From the NCBI RefSeq assembly GCF_004168625.1, contig NZ_SDWW01000008.1:1-64000 (forward strand): 64,000 bases of DNA, read 5' to 3'. The stretch is from Pengzhenrongella frigida (GTDB lineage: Bacteria > Actinomycetota > Actinomycetes > Actinomycetales > Cellulomonadaceae). The notes below the pieces were generated by a model, which searched no databases, was not told the DNA's origin, and worked only from the letters and a program-made list of their open reading frames with translations. Positions 1 through 8,235 of this stretch are shown here, in pieces; position 1 is the stretch's first letter, and every line of letters starts with the position of its first letter. The translations under genes and the position numbers were made by a program.

Positions 1-405
1 GAGCAGGTTGGCCCTCCCACGCCTCGAGCATCGTGGAGCACGACTCACAGCGATGTGGGCCCGTGGTTGCGCTAATGCGCGGCAGGACTTCGGTGAACTT
101 GTGCGCTTTTCCGGCGACGGGTCTGCAAAGCCACCGTTGCCGGCGTTGAGGTTCGTTTCCGTACCAACCTGCGCGCACCACCAACGCGCCCGTGTGGCGC
201 TTATCCCCGCATTTTGGTATCTCCACACGCTCATCATATCCACGCTAAGCGACACACTACATGTGTATCACTCTAGAACGAGCCACCCACACGCACCCGG
301 CCGCGGCGGGAAGCGTCGTCAGGCCCGGCCGCGGGCCAGCGCGCGCGCCACGCCGCCGTCGGGCACCGATCGCACGAACCGCACCCGTCGCGACCTCCCA
401 CCCGT
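1..405. other. gene-free edge region
   Basis: I see no supported gene here. A reading frame on the plus strand (8-442) runs through it but has no ribosome-binding site, no recognisable domain and runs into the hairpin at 406-443. The stretch around 210-285 is AT-richer than its surroundings (TTGGTA at 214-219, several TAT/TCTAGA words), which suggests promoter DNA for a gene outside the window, but no clear -35/-10 pair can be defended. Confidence 0.5.
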
Positions 406-443
406 GTCAGCCGTAGCGCCAGATAGGCGGCGCTACGGCTGAC
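406..443 (-). terminator. hairpin terminator after the amino-sugar operon
   Basis: A perfect 15-bp inverted repeat (406-420 against 429-443) with an 8-base loop lies 13 bases past the stop codon of the last minus-strand gene. There is no U tract, as is common for actinobacterial terminators. It would end the 9.6-to-0.45 kb operon. Confidence 0.75.
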
Positions 444-456
444 TCGCGTGGACGAG

Positions 457-1698
457 CTAGATCTGGCTGTCCGGGAGGCTCCCGAGCAGGAACCAGCCCG
501 CCTCGGCGTCATACCACTCGCCGCAGGGGGCCTGGCCGCACGACGTCGGCTGAGTGAAGGTCGGCGCGAACCGCGCGTGCACGTCGGCCAGGTAGCTCTC
601 CGCATGTGCGGTCTGGCCCATCAACGCAGCAGCGCGGGTGATCGAGACCCAGGGGTAGGAGTCCGGGATCACCCCGGTGTGCCACGACGGGAACGACGCC
701 GAGAACTGTCCCCATCCGGCCACGGCCTTCGGATCGCTGGGCGCGACCACCCCGAAGATGATCGGCCACAGCTGGGCGACCCCGGGCGCGTAGAACACGT
801 CCGTGCTGCTCGGGCTGGCGTAGCTCGCGTCCCAGTTGTCGTTCGTCGGGTTCCAGAGCTTCGCGACGATCGCGGCCCGGGTCGACTCGGCCCACGACGC
901 GTAGTAGGTCGCCTGCGCGGTCCGGCCGAGCAACGTCTCCAGTGCGGCGAAGTCGGCGAGCCCCGAGTACACCTCGGAGTTGTCCATCGTGTAGGCGACC
1001 GCGTACGTCGGCTTCGCGATCGTCAGGCCTGCCTCGGGGCCGGACTCGATCCGGACCCCGATCGGGGCGCCGTACGTGGTGAGGTTCGCGATCGCCTCGT
1101 ACGTCCCGATGTTGGCCTCGACGAAGCCCTGCAGTGTCGGGTCCCCGCTCGCGTAGGCCCGATAGGCGAGGTTGAGTGTCGTCGAGGCGTAGCTGTCCAC
1201 GGAGTCGAAGTCGCCGGTCGGCGTCTCGATGCCCGTGGCGGGGTCGAGGACATAGTCGAAGACGCTCTGCGCCGGCACGTTCGGCGCCGCCGCGTTGCGG
1301 TGGTCGAGGTACCAGCTCATCCACGACAGGACCCCCGCCCGAGCCGGGGCGGTGTCGGCGGCGAGCAGCCCGAGCGCGGCGATGTTGGCGAAGTAGGGCG
1401 TGATCTTGGTGCCCGTGCTGAGGATCGCGCCGCTGGCGAGCTGCTTCGACAGGATGAAGTCGACCTGTTCGGTGATCCAGCTGGCCGGTGCTGCGGCCGG
1501 TTCGGGGGTCACGGGCGGTGCTCCGTTCGCAGAGGTAGGCAGAAGAACGGCTCCGGTGAGGGCCGCGAGCGCGATGGCCGTACGGACCCAGTGCGTCCGC
1601 CGACCGGAGCTGATCGCGATGCTATGCGCTCCGCGCGAGGAGCTGTTCCCTGTCCGACGACGCCGGCTGCCGGCGCTCGGCGAGAGTGTGGCAGTCAC
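457..1698 (-). CDS. secreted alpha-helical protein, paralog 2 (possible six-hairpin glycosidase-like)
   Basis: 413 residues from a GTG start at 1698 that overlaps the upstream stop codon by 4 bases (GTGA). A basic N-terminal region is followed by a hydrophobic segment at about residues 39-60 ending near SANGA, consistent with an exported protein, although the n-region is unusually long. The mature part is close in sequence to the upstream gene: both share QLASGAILSTGT, PTGDFDSVDSY, AQLWPIIFGVVAP, PDSYPWVS and CGEWYDAEAGWFLL. Repeated aromatic-rich helices with conserved Asp/Glu/Trp suggest an (alpha/alpha) toroid like six-hairpin glycosidases; this is inference from pattern only. As the last gene of an amino-sugar import operon it may act on the outer polymer. 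Family not recognised with certainty. Confidence 0.8.
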   Translation of the reverse strand: MTATLSPSAGSRRRRTGNSSSRGAHSIAISSGRRTHWVRTAIALAALTGAVLLPTSANGAPPVTPEPAAAPASWITEQVDFILSKQLASGAILSTGTKITPYFANIAALGLLAADTAPARAGVLSWMSWYLDHRNAAAPNVPAQSVFDYVLDPATGIETPTGDFDSVDSYASTTLNLAYRAYASGDPTLQGFVEANIGTYEAIANLTTYGAPIGVRIESGPEAGLTIAKPTYAVAYTMDNSEVYSGLADFAALETLLGRTAQATYYASWAESTRAAIVAKLWNPTNDNWDASYASPSSTDVFYAPGVAQLWPIIFGVVAPSDPKAVAGWGQFSASFPSWHTGVIPDSYPWVSITRAAALMGQTAHAESYLADVHARFAPTFTQPTSCGQAPCGEWYDAEAGWFLLGSLPDSQI

Positions 1699-2903
1699 GA
1701 GCAGTGCCCGTGCGAGCGCGAGCGAGCCGGTGCGCCCGCGGTCCGGCAGAGCTCGAGGCCGGCCGTCTTCGCGAGAAGGAACCACCCGGCCTCGGCGTCG
1801 TACCACTCGCCGCAGACGGCCGCGCCGCACGTGGTCGGCAGGCCGAAGCCAGGGGCGTACCGGGCATGGATCCCCGCGAGGAACGCGTCCGCCGGGGCGG
1901 GTTCACCCATGAGCTGGGCGGCCCGGGCGACCGAGACCCACGGGTAGGAGTCGGGCAGCTCCCCGTCGTACCAGGCGGGGAACGAGGCGACGAACTGCCC
2001 CCAGCCGGCCAGTGCGCGGGGGTCGGTTGGGGCGACGACCCCGAAGATGATCGGCCAGAGCTGCGCGGTGCCCTGCGCGTAGAAGACATCGGTGTTGCTG
2101 GCGTTCGCGTACGCCCAGTCCCAGTTGTCGTTGACCGGGTTCCAGAGCTTGTCGACCATCGCGCTCCTGGTCGCCGCGGCCCACGACTGGTACAACGCAG
2201 CCTTCGCGTGCCGCCCGAGGAGCGTCTCGAGCTTCGCGAGATCGACCAGGCCGGAGTAGACCTCGGCGTTGTCCATCGTGAAGGCGATCGGGTAGCTCGG
2301 CTTGGCGACGGTCAGCCCGGCGTCGGGACCGGTCACGACGAGCACACCGGTGGGCGCCGGAGTGATCACGAGGTCCGCGATGGCCTCGTAGACGCCGATG
2401 TTCTTCCGGACGAAGCCGCGCAGGGCGGGGTCCTTGCTCGAGTACGCCGCGAACGCGACGTTGAGAGCCGTCGAGGCGTAGCTGTCCACGGAGTCGAAGT
2501 CGCCGGTCGGCGTCTCGGTCCGCGCGACCGGGTCGTAGACGTAGTCGAACACGCTGTTGGCGGGCACGTTGACGGCCGCCGCGTTGAGGTGGCCGAGGTT
2601 CCAGGTCATCCACTTCAGCGTCCCGGCGCGGGCCGCGCGCGTGTCGGCCGCGAGCAGGCCCAGCGCCGCGAGGTTCGCGAAGTACGGCGAGATCCGGGTG
2701 CCGGTGCTGAGGATCGCACCGCTGGCGAGCTGCTCCGACAGGATGAAGTCGACCTGTTCGTCGACGACGCCCCGTCCGGCGCCTGGCGCATGCGTGGCCG
2801 GGCCGGCCGTCGCTGCGGACGTCGGCAGCAGGAGCGTCCCGGCCAGGGTGGCGACCGCGACCGCGGCACCGGCCCAGCGGGGGAAGCGAGATGTGGTGGG
2901 CAT
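1695..2903 (-). CDS. secreted alpha-helical protein, paralog 1 (possible six-hairpin glycosidase-like)
   Basis: 402 residues. The start at 2903 is preferred over an in-frame ATG at 2927 because GAGGAG stands about 9 bases before it and the product then opens with a textbook signal peptide (residues 1-33, cleavage near ATA-G). The mature protein is a tandem duplicate of the next gene, with a strictly kept PTGDFDSVDSY block and a Cys pair near the C-terminus (TCGAAVCGEW) that could form a disulfide outside the cell. It follows the SIS-domain gene by 96 bases and is translationally coupled to its paralog. Role inferred only from context: an extracellular carbohydrate-active or carbohydrate-binding partner of the importer. 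No catalytic assignment is possible by eye. Confidence 0.85.
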   Translation of the reverse strand: MPTTSRFPRWAGAAVAVATLAGTLLLPTSAATAGPATHAPGAGRGVVDEQVDFILSEQLASGAILSTGTRISPYFANLAALGLLAADTRAARAGTLKWMTWNLGHLNAAAVNVPANSVFDYVYDPVARTETPTGDFDSVDSYASTALNVAFAAYSSKDPALRGFVRKNIGVYEAIADLVITPAPTGVLVVTGPDAGLTVAKPSYPIAFTMDNAEVYSGLVDLAKLETLLGRHAKAALYQSWAAATRSAMVDKLWNPVNDNWDWAYANASNTDVFYAQGTAQLWPIIFGVVAPTDPRALAGWGQFVASFPAWYDGELPDSYPWVSVARAAQLMGEPAPADAFLAGIHARYAPGFGLPTTCGAAVCGEWYDAEAGWFLLAKTAGLELCRTAGAPARSRSHGHCS

Positions 2904-2999
2904 GAGTGCGGTCTCCTCGTGGGTCATTTCGGGGTCGGGCGGATCGACGCGGATGGCCGCGCCGTGCGGGTCGAGCGAGATGTCGCTGGTGGGAGCGGC

Positions 3000-3743
3000 C
3001 TAGAGGTAGGTGACGCGGTCGCGGTAGGCCGCGATCCAGCGGGCGTTCCACGCCGTCGAGTCGTCGAGGTTGGCGCTCGCGAACACGGGCGGGGTTGCGC
3101 CGCGTTCGGTGAGCCGGGCACTGACCTCGACCATGAGCCCGTGGAGCATCGCCGCGCCCACGGCGGAGGACGTCGGTCCGACCGGTGGCAGGTCGTCACG
3201 AAGGACGACGGTGGCGTCTCCGACGACCCCGGGCAGGTCGAGGACGACGTCGGCCACCTCGAACAGGCGCGGCCCGCTTCGGCCGTCGACGGCGGACGAG
3301 TAGGTGACGTTGGTCAGGGCGATGACCGTCGCGCCGCGTTGCTGGGCGAGCGTGCACATCTCGACGGTGACCGGGTTGCGGCCCGAGACGGACACGATCA
3401 GCAGCAGGTCGCCGGCCCCGAGCGGGACGTCGGCGAGGATCTCCGCCGCCGCCCCGGGAGTCTGCTCGAGGGTGCTCGTCGCGGTGACCGGCTCCACGTT
3501 GAGCATCAGGCTCGCCGGCAGGATCGGCCAGATCGGGACCAGCCCGCCGGCCCGGTAGAACTGGTCCTGCACGAGCAGGCCGGCGTGGCTCGCGCCGAAC
3601 GCGTACAGGACGCGCCCGGCCAGGACCTGCTCGACGATGAGCTCCGCGGCCGCCGCCACCGCCGCCGCCACGCGGTCGGTACCGGCGCACGCGAGCTGCG
3701 CCTGCACGACGGCGAGATAGCGGGCGTAGGCGCCCCCGCTCAC
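3000..3743 (-). CDS. SIS-domain phosphosugar-binding protein (UPF0309-like), copy B
   Basis: 247 residues. The GTG start at 3743 overlaps the preceding stop (GTGA). The single SIS domain shows the sugar-phosphate motif VSVSGRN at residues 117-123, an N-terminal strand and glycine turn (LYAFGASHAG, 46-55) and FEVADVVLD. SIS domains bind or isomerise phosphorylated sugars in the cytoplasm. It is a diverged paralog of the gene just upstream (shared RLFEVADVVLD, RAGGL/RTGGL). In the nanE-kinase context, aldose-ketose isomerisation or deamination of an amino-sugar phosphate is plausible but unproven. The two copies may form a heteromer. Confidence 0.85.
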   Translation of the reverse strand: MSGGAYARYLAVVQAQLACAGTDRVAAAVAAAAELIVEQVLAGRVLYAFGASHAGLLVQDQFYRAGGLVPIWPILPASLMLNVEPVTATSTLEQTPGAAAEILADVPLGAGDLLLIVSVSGRNPVTVEMCTLAQQRGATVIALTNVTYSSAVDGRSGPRLFEVADVVLDLPGVVGDATVVLRDDLPPVGPTSSAVGAAMLHGLMVEVSARLTERGATPPVFASANLDDSTAWNARWIAAYRDRVTYL

Positions 3744-4489
3744 CGCCCGGTCTCCCGGTAGTGCGCCCGGGTCGCCGCGTAGGTCGCAGCGCCGCCGGGC
3801 AGGTTGTAGCTGGTGTAGATCGACGGCACGACCCCGGCCGCTGCGCACTTCTCGATGATCCCCACCGTGACGGCCCACATGAGCGCCGCGCCGGCGAGCC
3901 CCGACCAGGCCGCCACCGGCGTGTCGACGCCGTCGATGGCCAGCGCCGCGTCGCCGAAGGGCACGCAGTTGTCGAGCACGACGTCGGCGACCTCGAACAG
4001 GCGCGAGCCCGAGGAGTGGCTGCTGGTGAGCTCGGCGGAGAACGCTGCGCCGGTCACGGCCACGACGTGGACCCCGCGGGCGCGGGCCTGGATCGCCAGC
4101 TCGACGACGAGCAGGTTGGTCCCGGACACCGAGCTCAGCACGAGGAGGTCGCCGGGCAGGATCGTGCCCTGCTCGAACAGCCACTCGACGAGCAGCTGCG
4201 CCGACCGCTCCCCGCTCGCGTCGAGCCGGCCGCGCTCCGCGCCGATCCACTCGTTCCCGGAGTCGACGCTCGCCCCGAACCCGAGCGCCGTGTAGGCCGC
4301 GAGCCCCCCGGTCCGGGCGATGAACTCGTGGCTGATCAGGTGCCCGGTGTCGAAGATGTGGATCGGTCGGCTGTCGCCGATCGCGGCGGCGCCGAGCGCA
4401 GCGACCGCGTCGATGGCCCCGCCCTGGGTCCGCTCGAGATCGGCGAGGCGGGCCCCGGCGTCGGCGAAGTAGTCCGTGATGGCACTCAT
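3740..4489 (-). CDS. SIS-domain phosphosugar-binding protein (UPF0309-like), copy A
   Basis: 249 residues. The ATG at 4489 overlaps the nanE stop by 4 bases. The SIS fold signature SSVSGTN is at residues 119-125, with an early FDTGHLISHEF segment (46-56) typical of the UPF0309 branch, where the His may contact substrate. Translational coupling on both sides puts it at fixed stoichiometry with NanE and the second SIS protein. Neither a GlcNAc-6-P deacetylase (NagA) nor a canonical NagB is in this operon, so one of the two SIS proteins may stand in for part of that route, or nagA/nagB lie elsewhere. Family assignment is firm; the reaction is not. Confidence 0.85.
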   Translation of the reverse strand: MSAITDYFADAGARLADLERTQGGAIDAVAALGAAAIGDSRPIHIFDTGHLISHEFIARTGGLAAYTALGFGASVDSGNEWIGAERGRLDASGERSAQLLVEWLFEQGTILPGDLLVLSSVSGTNLLVVELAIQARARGVHVVAVTGAAFSAELTSSHSSGSRLFEVADVVLDNCVPFGDAALAIDGVDTPVAAWSGLAGAALMWAVTVGIIEKCAAAGVVPSIYTSYNLPGGAATYAATRAHYRETGR

Positions 4490-5229
4490 GCGGACACCGC
4501 GCCCCGTTGCGCCTGCGCCTGGCGGGCGGCGGTGACGAACCGGCGGGTGATGAGCTCCGGGACGGTGATCGCCGAGCCGATGATCAGGGCGTAAGCCCCA
4601 CCGGCGAAGCAGGCGGCGATGTGGTCGGTGGTCCAGATCCGTCCTTCGACGACGACCGGCACCGGCAGGTCGCGGATCTCCGCGAGCAGGCCGAACGCCG
4701 GCCCGAAGCGGTCGAGCTCCTCGGTGTACGGCGTGTAGCCGGCGAGGGTGGTGCCGACCATGTCGGCGCCTGCGTCGACCGCGGCCCGGGCCTCGGCCTG
4801 GGTGGAGATGTCCGCCATCACCGGCACGCCGACCGCGTGCAGCCCCGCGATGATCTGCGCGAGCGTCTCGCCGAACGGGCGCTCGCGCTGGGTTCCGTCC
4901 AGCGCGACGAGGTTGGCCCCGGCCGCCACCACGTCGAGGGCGTCGGCGAGGGTGGACGTGATCCGCACGTCGTAGCCGTCGCGGTCGACCTTGTTGATGC
5001 CGAAGATCGGCAGCGGGCTGACCTGGCGGATGGCCGCGACGTTGGCCGGGCCGTCGACCCGGAACCCCTGGGCACCCCCGAGCTCGGCGCTCAGCGCGAG
5101 CGACGCGAGGATCGCCGGGGTGTTCAGGGGGCTCTCGGGGCCCGCCTGGCACGAGGCGATCACCGCGCCCCGCAGGCTCGCGACCAGCGTGCCGCGCTGG
5201 TGCTCGGACTCGACCTGTGTGATGTGCAT
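4486..5229 (-). CDS. nanE: N-acylmannosamine-6-phosphate 2-epimerase
   Basis: 247 residues, the usual length. NanE converts ManNAc-6-phosphate to GlcNAc-6-phosphate in the cytosol. It is a TIM barrel with the family blocks GFRVDG (55-60), PIFGINK with the candidate catalytic Lys80, VALDGTQRERP, and VVVEGRIWT with candidate catalytic Glu195. The sequence GAYALIIGSAITVP near the end is the phosphate-binding loop. The start has a good GAGGAG site. It lies 11 bases after the kinase gene and overlaps the next gene by 4. No sialate lyase (NanA) is visible, so free ManNAc or a ManNAc-containing saccharide is a better candidate substrate than sialic acid. Confidence 0.93.
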   Translation of the reverse strand: MHITQVESEHQRGTLVASLRGAVIASCQAGPESPLNTPAILASLALSAELGGAQGFRVDGPANVAAIRQVSPLPIFGINKVDRDGYDVRITSTLADALDVVAAGANLVALDGTQRERPFGETLAQIIAGLHAVGVPVMADISTQAEARAAVDAGADMVGTTLAGYTPYTEELDRFGPAFGLLAEIRDLPVPVVVEGRIWTTDHIAACFAGGAYALIIGSAITVPELITRRFVTAARQAQAQRGAVSA

Positions 5230-5240
5230 GAGAAGTCTCC

Positions 5241-6269
5241 TCAGAGCGAATCTGTTGGGTGTGCGGGCGACGCGATCGCGGTCTTCGAGGTCAGGGCCGG
5301 CATCGCGCGGACCTGCTCGGTGACGCGGTCTCGAAGTGCGTGGTCGATCTGGATGCCGGCGAGGCCGAGCGCGAGGTAGTACGCGCCGATCACCGGGGGA
5401 ACCTGTGGCACGACGACCCGGAAGGCGGGGGTCCGTACCGCGAGCTGCGCGATCAGCCGGGTCAGGACCCAGCCGCCGGGGCGCAGGACTCCCCCGGACG
5501 GGACGATCAGCCGCTCGTCCTCGTCGAGGAACGGCGCCGCCGCGACGGTGGCCACGACGAGGTCCGCCAGCCGGTCGGCGGCGCGGTCGAGGATGGCGGC
5601 GGCAACGGGGTCACCGGCCTCGGCGATCGCGACGACACAGGTGGCCAGCGCCGCGATCGCGGTGCGGTCGAGCCGCTGACCGGTGACCAGGTTGTACACG
5701 CCCCGCAGGTCGTTCTGCCCGAGCCGCTCGGCGACCTCGCGGGTGAGCGCCGTGCTCGGGGCGGTCCCGTCGACGTCGCGGGCGGCGGCCTTGAGCGCCT
5801 CCATCGCGATCCAGAACCCGCCACCCTCGTCGCCCAGCAACCAGCCCCAGCCACCGACCAGGACGTCGTCGGCCCCGCGGCCGTGCGCGAGGGCGACCGT
5901 GCCGGTCCCGGCGATCAGGCCGATCCCGCCGCCGCCGGCCGTCCCGCTGGCCAGCGCGGCGAACGTGTCGCTCGCCAGCGCCGTGCACCGCCGCGCCGGG
6001 ACGAGCTCGCGGATCACGCGGTCCGCGAGTGCGGCCGACCCCGTCATGGCGAGGCAGCTGACCGCGACCACGTCGCCGTCGGCCGCGCCGAGCATCGCGG
6101 CGGCGACCGCGGCGCCCAGCCCGTCCCGGACGAAGCGCTCGGCGTCGGGCTCCTCGTGGTGCCGGATCGGCCCACCGCGCCCGACGCCCCGGATGACGCC
6201 GCCGATGCTCGCCAGGACGGCGACCGTGCCGGTCTGGCCACCGTCGACGGCCAGGATCAGGTCGGTCAT
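5241..6269 (-). CDS. BadF/BadG-type N-acetylhexosamine kinase
   Basis: 342 residues. The ASKHA-fold phosphate-1 loop DGGQTGT is at residues 9-15, followed by LIAGTGTVAL (phosphate-2 region) and GGWGWLLGDEGGG (adenosine-side loop), matching eukaryotic-type GlcNAc kinases and their bacterial BadF relatives. Expected role: ATP-dependent 6-phosphorylation of the imported amino sugar, feeding NanE. ATG at 6269 overlaps the permease stop by 4 bases. The sugar (GlcNAc or ManNAc) cannot be read from sequence; the neighbouring nanE argues that at least some ManNAc-6-P is made. Confidence 0.9.
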   Translation of the reverse strand: MTDLILAVDGGQTGTVAVLASIGGVIRGVGRGGPIRHHEEPDAERFVRDGLGAAVAAAMLGAADGDVVAVSCLAMTGSAALADRVIRELVPARRCTALASDTFAALASGTAGGGGIGLIAGTGTVALAHGRGADDVLVGGWGWLLGDEGGGFWIAMEALKAAARDVDGTAPSTALTREVAERLGQNDLRGVYNLVTGQRLDRTAIAALATCVVAIAEAGDPVAAAILDRAADRLADLVVATVAAAPFLDEDERLIVPSGGVLRPGGWVLTRLIAQLAVRTPAFRVVVPQVPPVIGAYYLALGLAGIQIDHALRDRVTEQVRAMPALTSKTAIASPAHPTDSL

Positions 6270-7150
6270 CCCTTCACCGCCCCGGCCATGACGCCGCGGA
6301 TGATGTTCTTCTGGAAGAGCAGGTAGACGATCACGATCGGCAGCGTGGTGATGGTGGTCGCGGCCATCATCAGCCCGTACTGGCTGAAGTAGCTGCCCTG
6401 GAAGGCGAGCAGCCCGACCTGCAGCGGGAGCAGGGCCTGGTTGCTGAAGACCACCGACGCGAGCACGTACTCGTTCCAGACCCCGAGCACGGTGAGGATC
6501 ACGACCGTGGCCACGGCCGGGCGGGCGAGCGGGAACGCGATCTTGGTGAAGACCTGGACCCGGGACGCGCCGTCGATGAACGCCGCCTCCTCCAGCTCCT
6601 TGGGGAGCTGCTCGAAGAACGCCCGCAGGATGAACATCGCCACCGGCAGGCTGCCGTTGATCATCGGCAGGATGTAGCCGAGCTGGGTGTCGAGCAGGTG
6701 CAGCTTGGCCAGCACGAGGTAGAGCGGGATGAACGCACCCGGGATCGGGATGAACAGGAAGACGAGGAGCGCGCCGTACAGGGCCCGCTTGCCGGGGAAC
6801 CGCATCCGGGCGAAGGCGTACGCGGACAGCGAGGCGAGGAACACGGTTCCGGCGACGACCGCAACGGTGTAGATCACGCTGTTGACGAAGTAGTCGCTGA
6901 AGGACGACTGCTGCCAGGCCTGGACGAAGTTGCTCCACTGCGGGCTCTTCGGGATCAGGTGCACTCCCCCGTAGATCTCCGCGTTGGTCTGCAGCGAGGC
7001 CGACACCATCCACACCAGCGGGAGGACCGAGGCGAGACCCCAGACCGCGAGGGCGACGTGCAGCAGGACCCGGGGGGCCTTGAGCCGCGGCCGGCCGCGA
7101 CGGGCCGGCGGATCCTCGAGCAGGTCGGGGCGGTTGAGCAGGACGGTCAT
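6266..7150 (-). CDS. carbohydrate ABC importer permease (MalG/LacG type)
   Basis: 294 residues, about six membrane segments. The cytoplasmic coupling loop EAAFIDGASRVQVFTKIAFPLARPA fits the EAA motif of binding-protein-dependent permeases. The first helix lies at about 28-50 (VALAVWGLASVLPLVWMV). ATG at 7150 overlaps the partner permease stop by 4 bases, and the C-terminus overlaps the kinase gene. It pairs with the next upstream permease in the membrane. No ATPase is encoded here; such CUT1 importers usually share an MsiK-type ATPase encoded elsewhere. Confidence 0.95.
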   Translation of the reverse strand: MTVLLNRPDLLEDPPARRGRPRLKAPRVLLHVALAVWGLASVLPLVWMVSASLQTNAEIYGGVHLIPKSPQWSNFVQAWQQSSFSDYFVNSVIYTVAVVAGTVFLASLSAYAFARMRFPGKRALYGALLVFLFIPIPGAFIPLYLVLAKLHLLDTQLGYILPMINGSLPVAMFILRAFFEQLPKELEEAAFIDGASRVQVFTKIAFPLARPAVATVVILTVLGVWNEYVLASVVFSNQALLPLQVGLLAFQGSYFSQYGLMMAATTITTLPIVIVYLLFQKNIIRGVMAGAVKG

Positions 7151-8139
7151 GACGGTTCGCCTCCCGATCGACGAGACAGGTACAGCGAGATCATCGAGAC
7201 TCCGAAGAGCAGGACGCCGAAGATGATCGACAGCGCGGATGCGTAGCCGAAGTCCGGGCTCGGACCGAACGCGGAGCGGTAGATGTGCAGGATCGGCACC
7301 TCGGTCGCGTAGCCCGGACCGCCCTTCGTCATCGCGACGACCAGGTTGAAGGTCTGCATCGCCCCGAGGAAGGTCAGCACGCTGACGATGCCGATCACGG
7401 GCCGCAGGAGCGGGAGCGTGATCTTGACGAAGATCTGTCGACCGGTCGCACCGTCCATCCGGGCCGCCTCGTAGATCTCGCCGGAGATCCCCTGCAGCCC
7501 GGCGAGGAAGAGCAGGAACGGGTAGCCGACGCCCTGCCAGACCGAGACGAGCGAGATCGCCCAGAGCGCCGTGGAGGGGTCACCCAGCCACGGGTGGGCC
7601 AACGCGCCCAGCCCGATGCTGTCGAGGGTCGCGTTGATGACGCCGTTGTTGGGTTCCAGGAGCCACTTCCAGATCGTGGCCACGACGATTCCCGACAGGA
7701 TCGGCGGGAGGTAGAACAGCGTGCGGTAGAGGGTCTGGCCCTTCATCTTGCGATCGACGCCGACGGCGAGCAGGAGGCCGAGCCCCTGCATGAAGACCAG
7801 GGCGATGACGGCGAGGAACACGCCGTTGCCCATCGATCCCCACCACACCGAGTCCTGGAGCGCCGCGACGTAGTTGTCCAGCCCCACCTGCTCGAACGTG
7901 CTCGACAGCCCGTCCCAGCTCGTGAAGCTGAGCTCGACCGTGCGCACGAAGGGATACACGCTGAACACCAGGAAGAGCACCAGCGTCGGCAGGATGAACA
8001 GGTACGCCGTGACCATCTCGATCCGGCGCGCCCGGCTGTAGCGCTTGGCGAGGCGGTTCGGAGCCGGAGTGCCGGCCACGGTGCGCCGTGGGCCGGGGGC
8101 CTCGCGATGCGCCGGAGCAAGGACGCGGGGACTGCTCAT
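7147..8139 (-). CDS. carbohydrate ABC importer permease (MalF/LacF type)
   Basis: 330 residues. The start at 8139 is chosen for its GAGAGGAAC site 5 bases upstream rather than an earlier in-frame ATG at 8205 inside the hairpin. A basic N-terminus is followed by about six helices, the first at YLFILPTLVLFLVFSVYPF. The EAA loop is EAARMDGATGRQIFVKITLP. It forms the transmembrane channel with the downstream permease and receives sugar from the lipoprotein encoded upstream. A strong hairpin in the 96-base gap to that gene probably lowers permease expression relative to the binding protein. Confidence 0.95.
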   Translation of the reverse strand: MSSPRVLAPAHREAPGPRRTVAGTPAPNRLAKRYSRARRIEMVTAYLFILPTLVLFLVFSVYPFVRTVELSFTSWDGLSSTFEQVGLDNYVAALQDSVWWGSMGNGVFLAVIALVFMQGLGLLLAVGVDRKMKGQTLYRTLFYLPPILSGIVVATIWKWLLEPNNGVINATLDSIGLGALAHPWLGDPSTALWAISLVSVWQGVGYPFLLFLAGLQGISGEIYEAARMDGATGRQIFVKITLPLLRPVIGIVSVLTFLGAMQTFNLVVAMTKGGPGYATEVPILHIYRSAFGPSPDFGYASALSIIFGVLLFGVSMISLYLSRRSGGEPS

Positions 8140-8160
8140 CGGTGTTCCTCTCGAAAGGGT

Positions 8161-8198
8161 GCGGGTGCGCTCGCGGCGTGGGGAGCGAGCGCACCCGC
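8161..8198 (-). terminator. intra-operon hairpin between binding protein and permeases
   Basis: Perfect 14-bp inverted repeat (8161-8174 with 8185-8198), loop of 10 bases, GC-rich, no U tract. It sits between the solute-binding-protein stop (8236) and the permease start (8139). Such hairpins commonly act as partial terminators or 3'-end stabilisers that give excess binding protein. The equivalent spot in the second importer (45224-45273) carries one too. Confidence 0.7.
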
Positions 8199-8235
8199 AG
8201 ATCAAGGGACCTGCCTGTCGGCCTGCTGCGACCGA

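Noticed and set aside
8-442. Plus-strand reading frame of 144 codons at the left edge
   Set aside because: No ribosome-binding site, no motif, and it ends inside the terminator hairpin of the opposite operon.
5241-6269. Kinase considered as a ROK-family ManNAc kinase (NanK)
   Set aside because: The motifs (DGGQTGT, GGWGWLLGDEGGG) are of the BadF/BadG GlcNAc-kinase type and the ROK zinc-binding Cys motif is absent.
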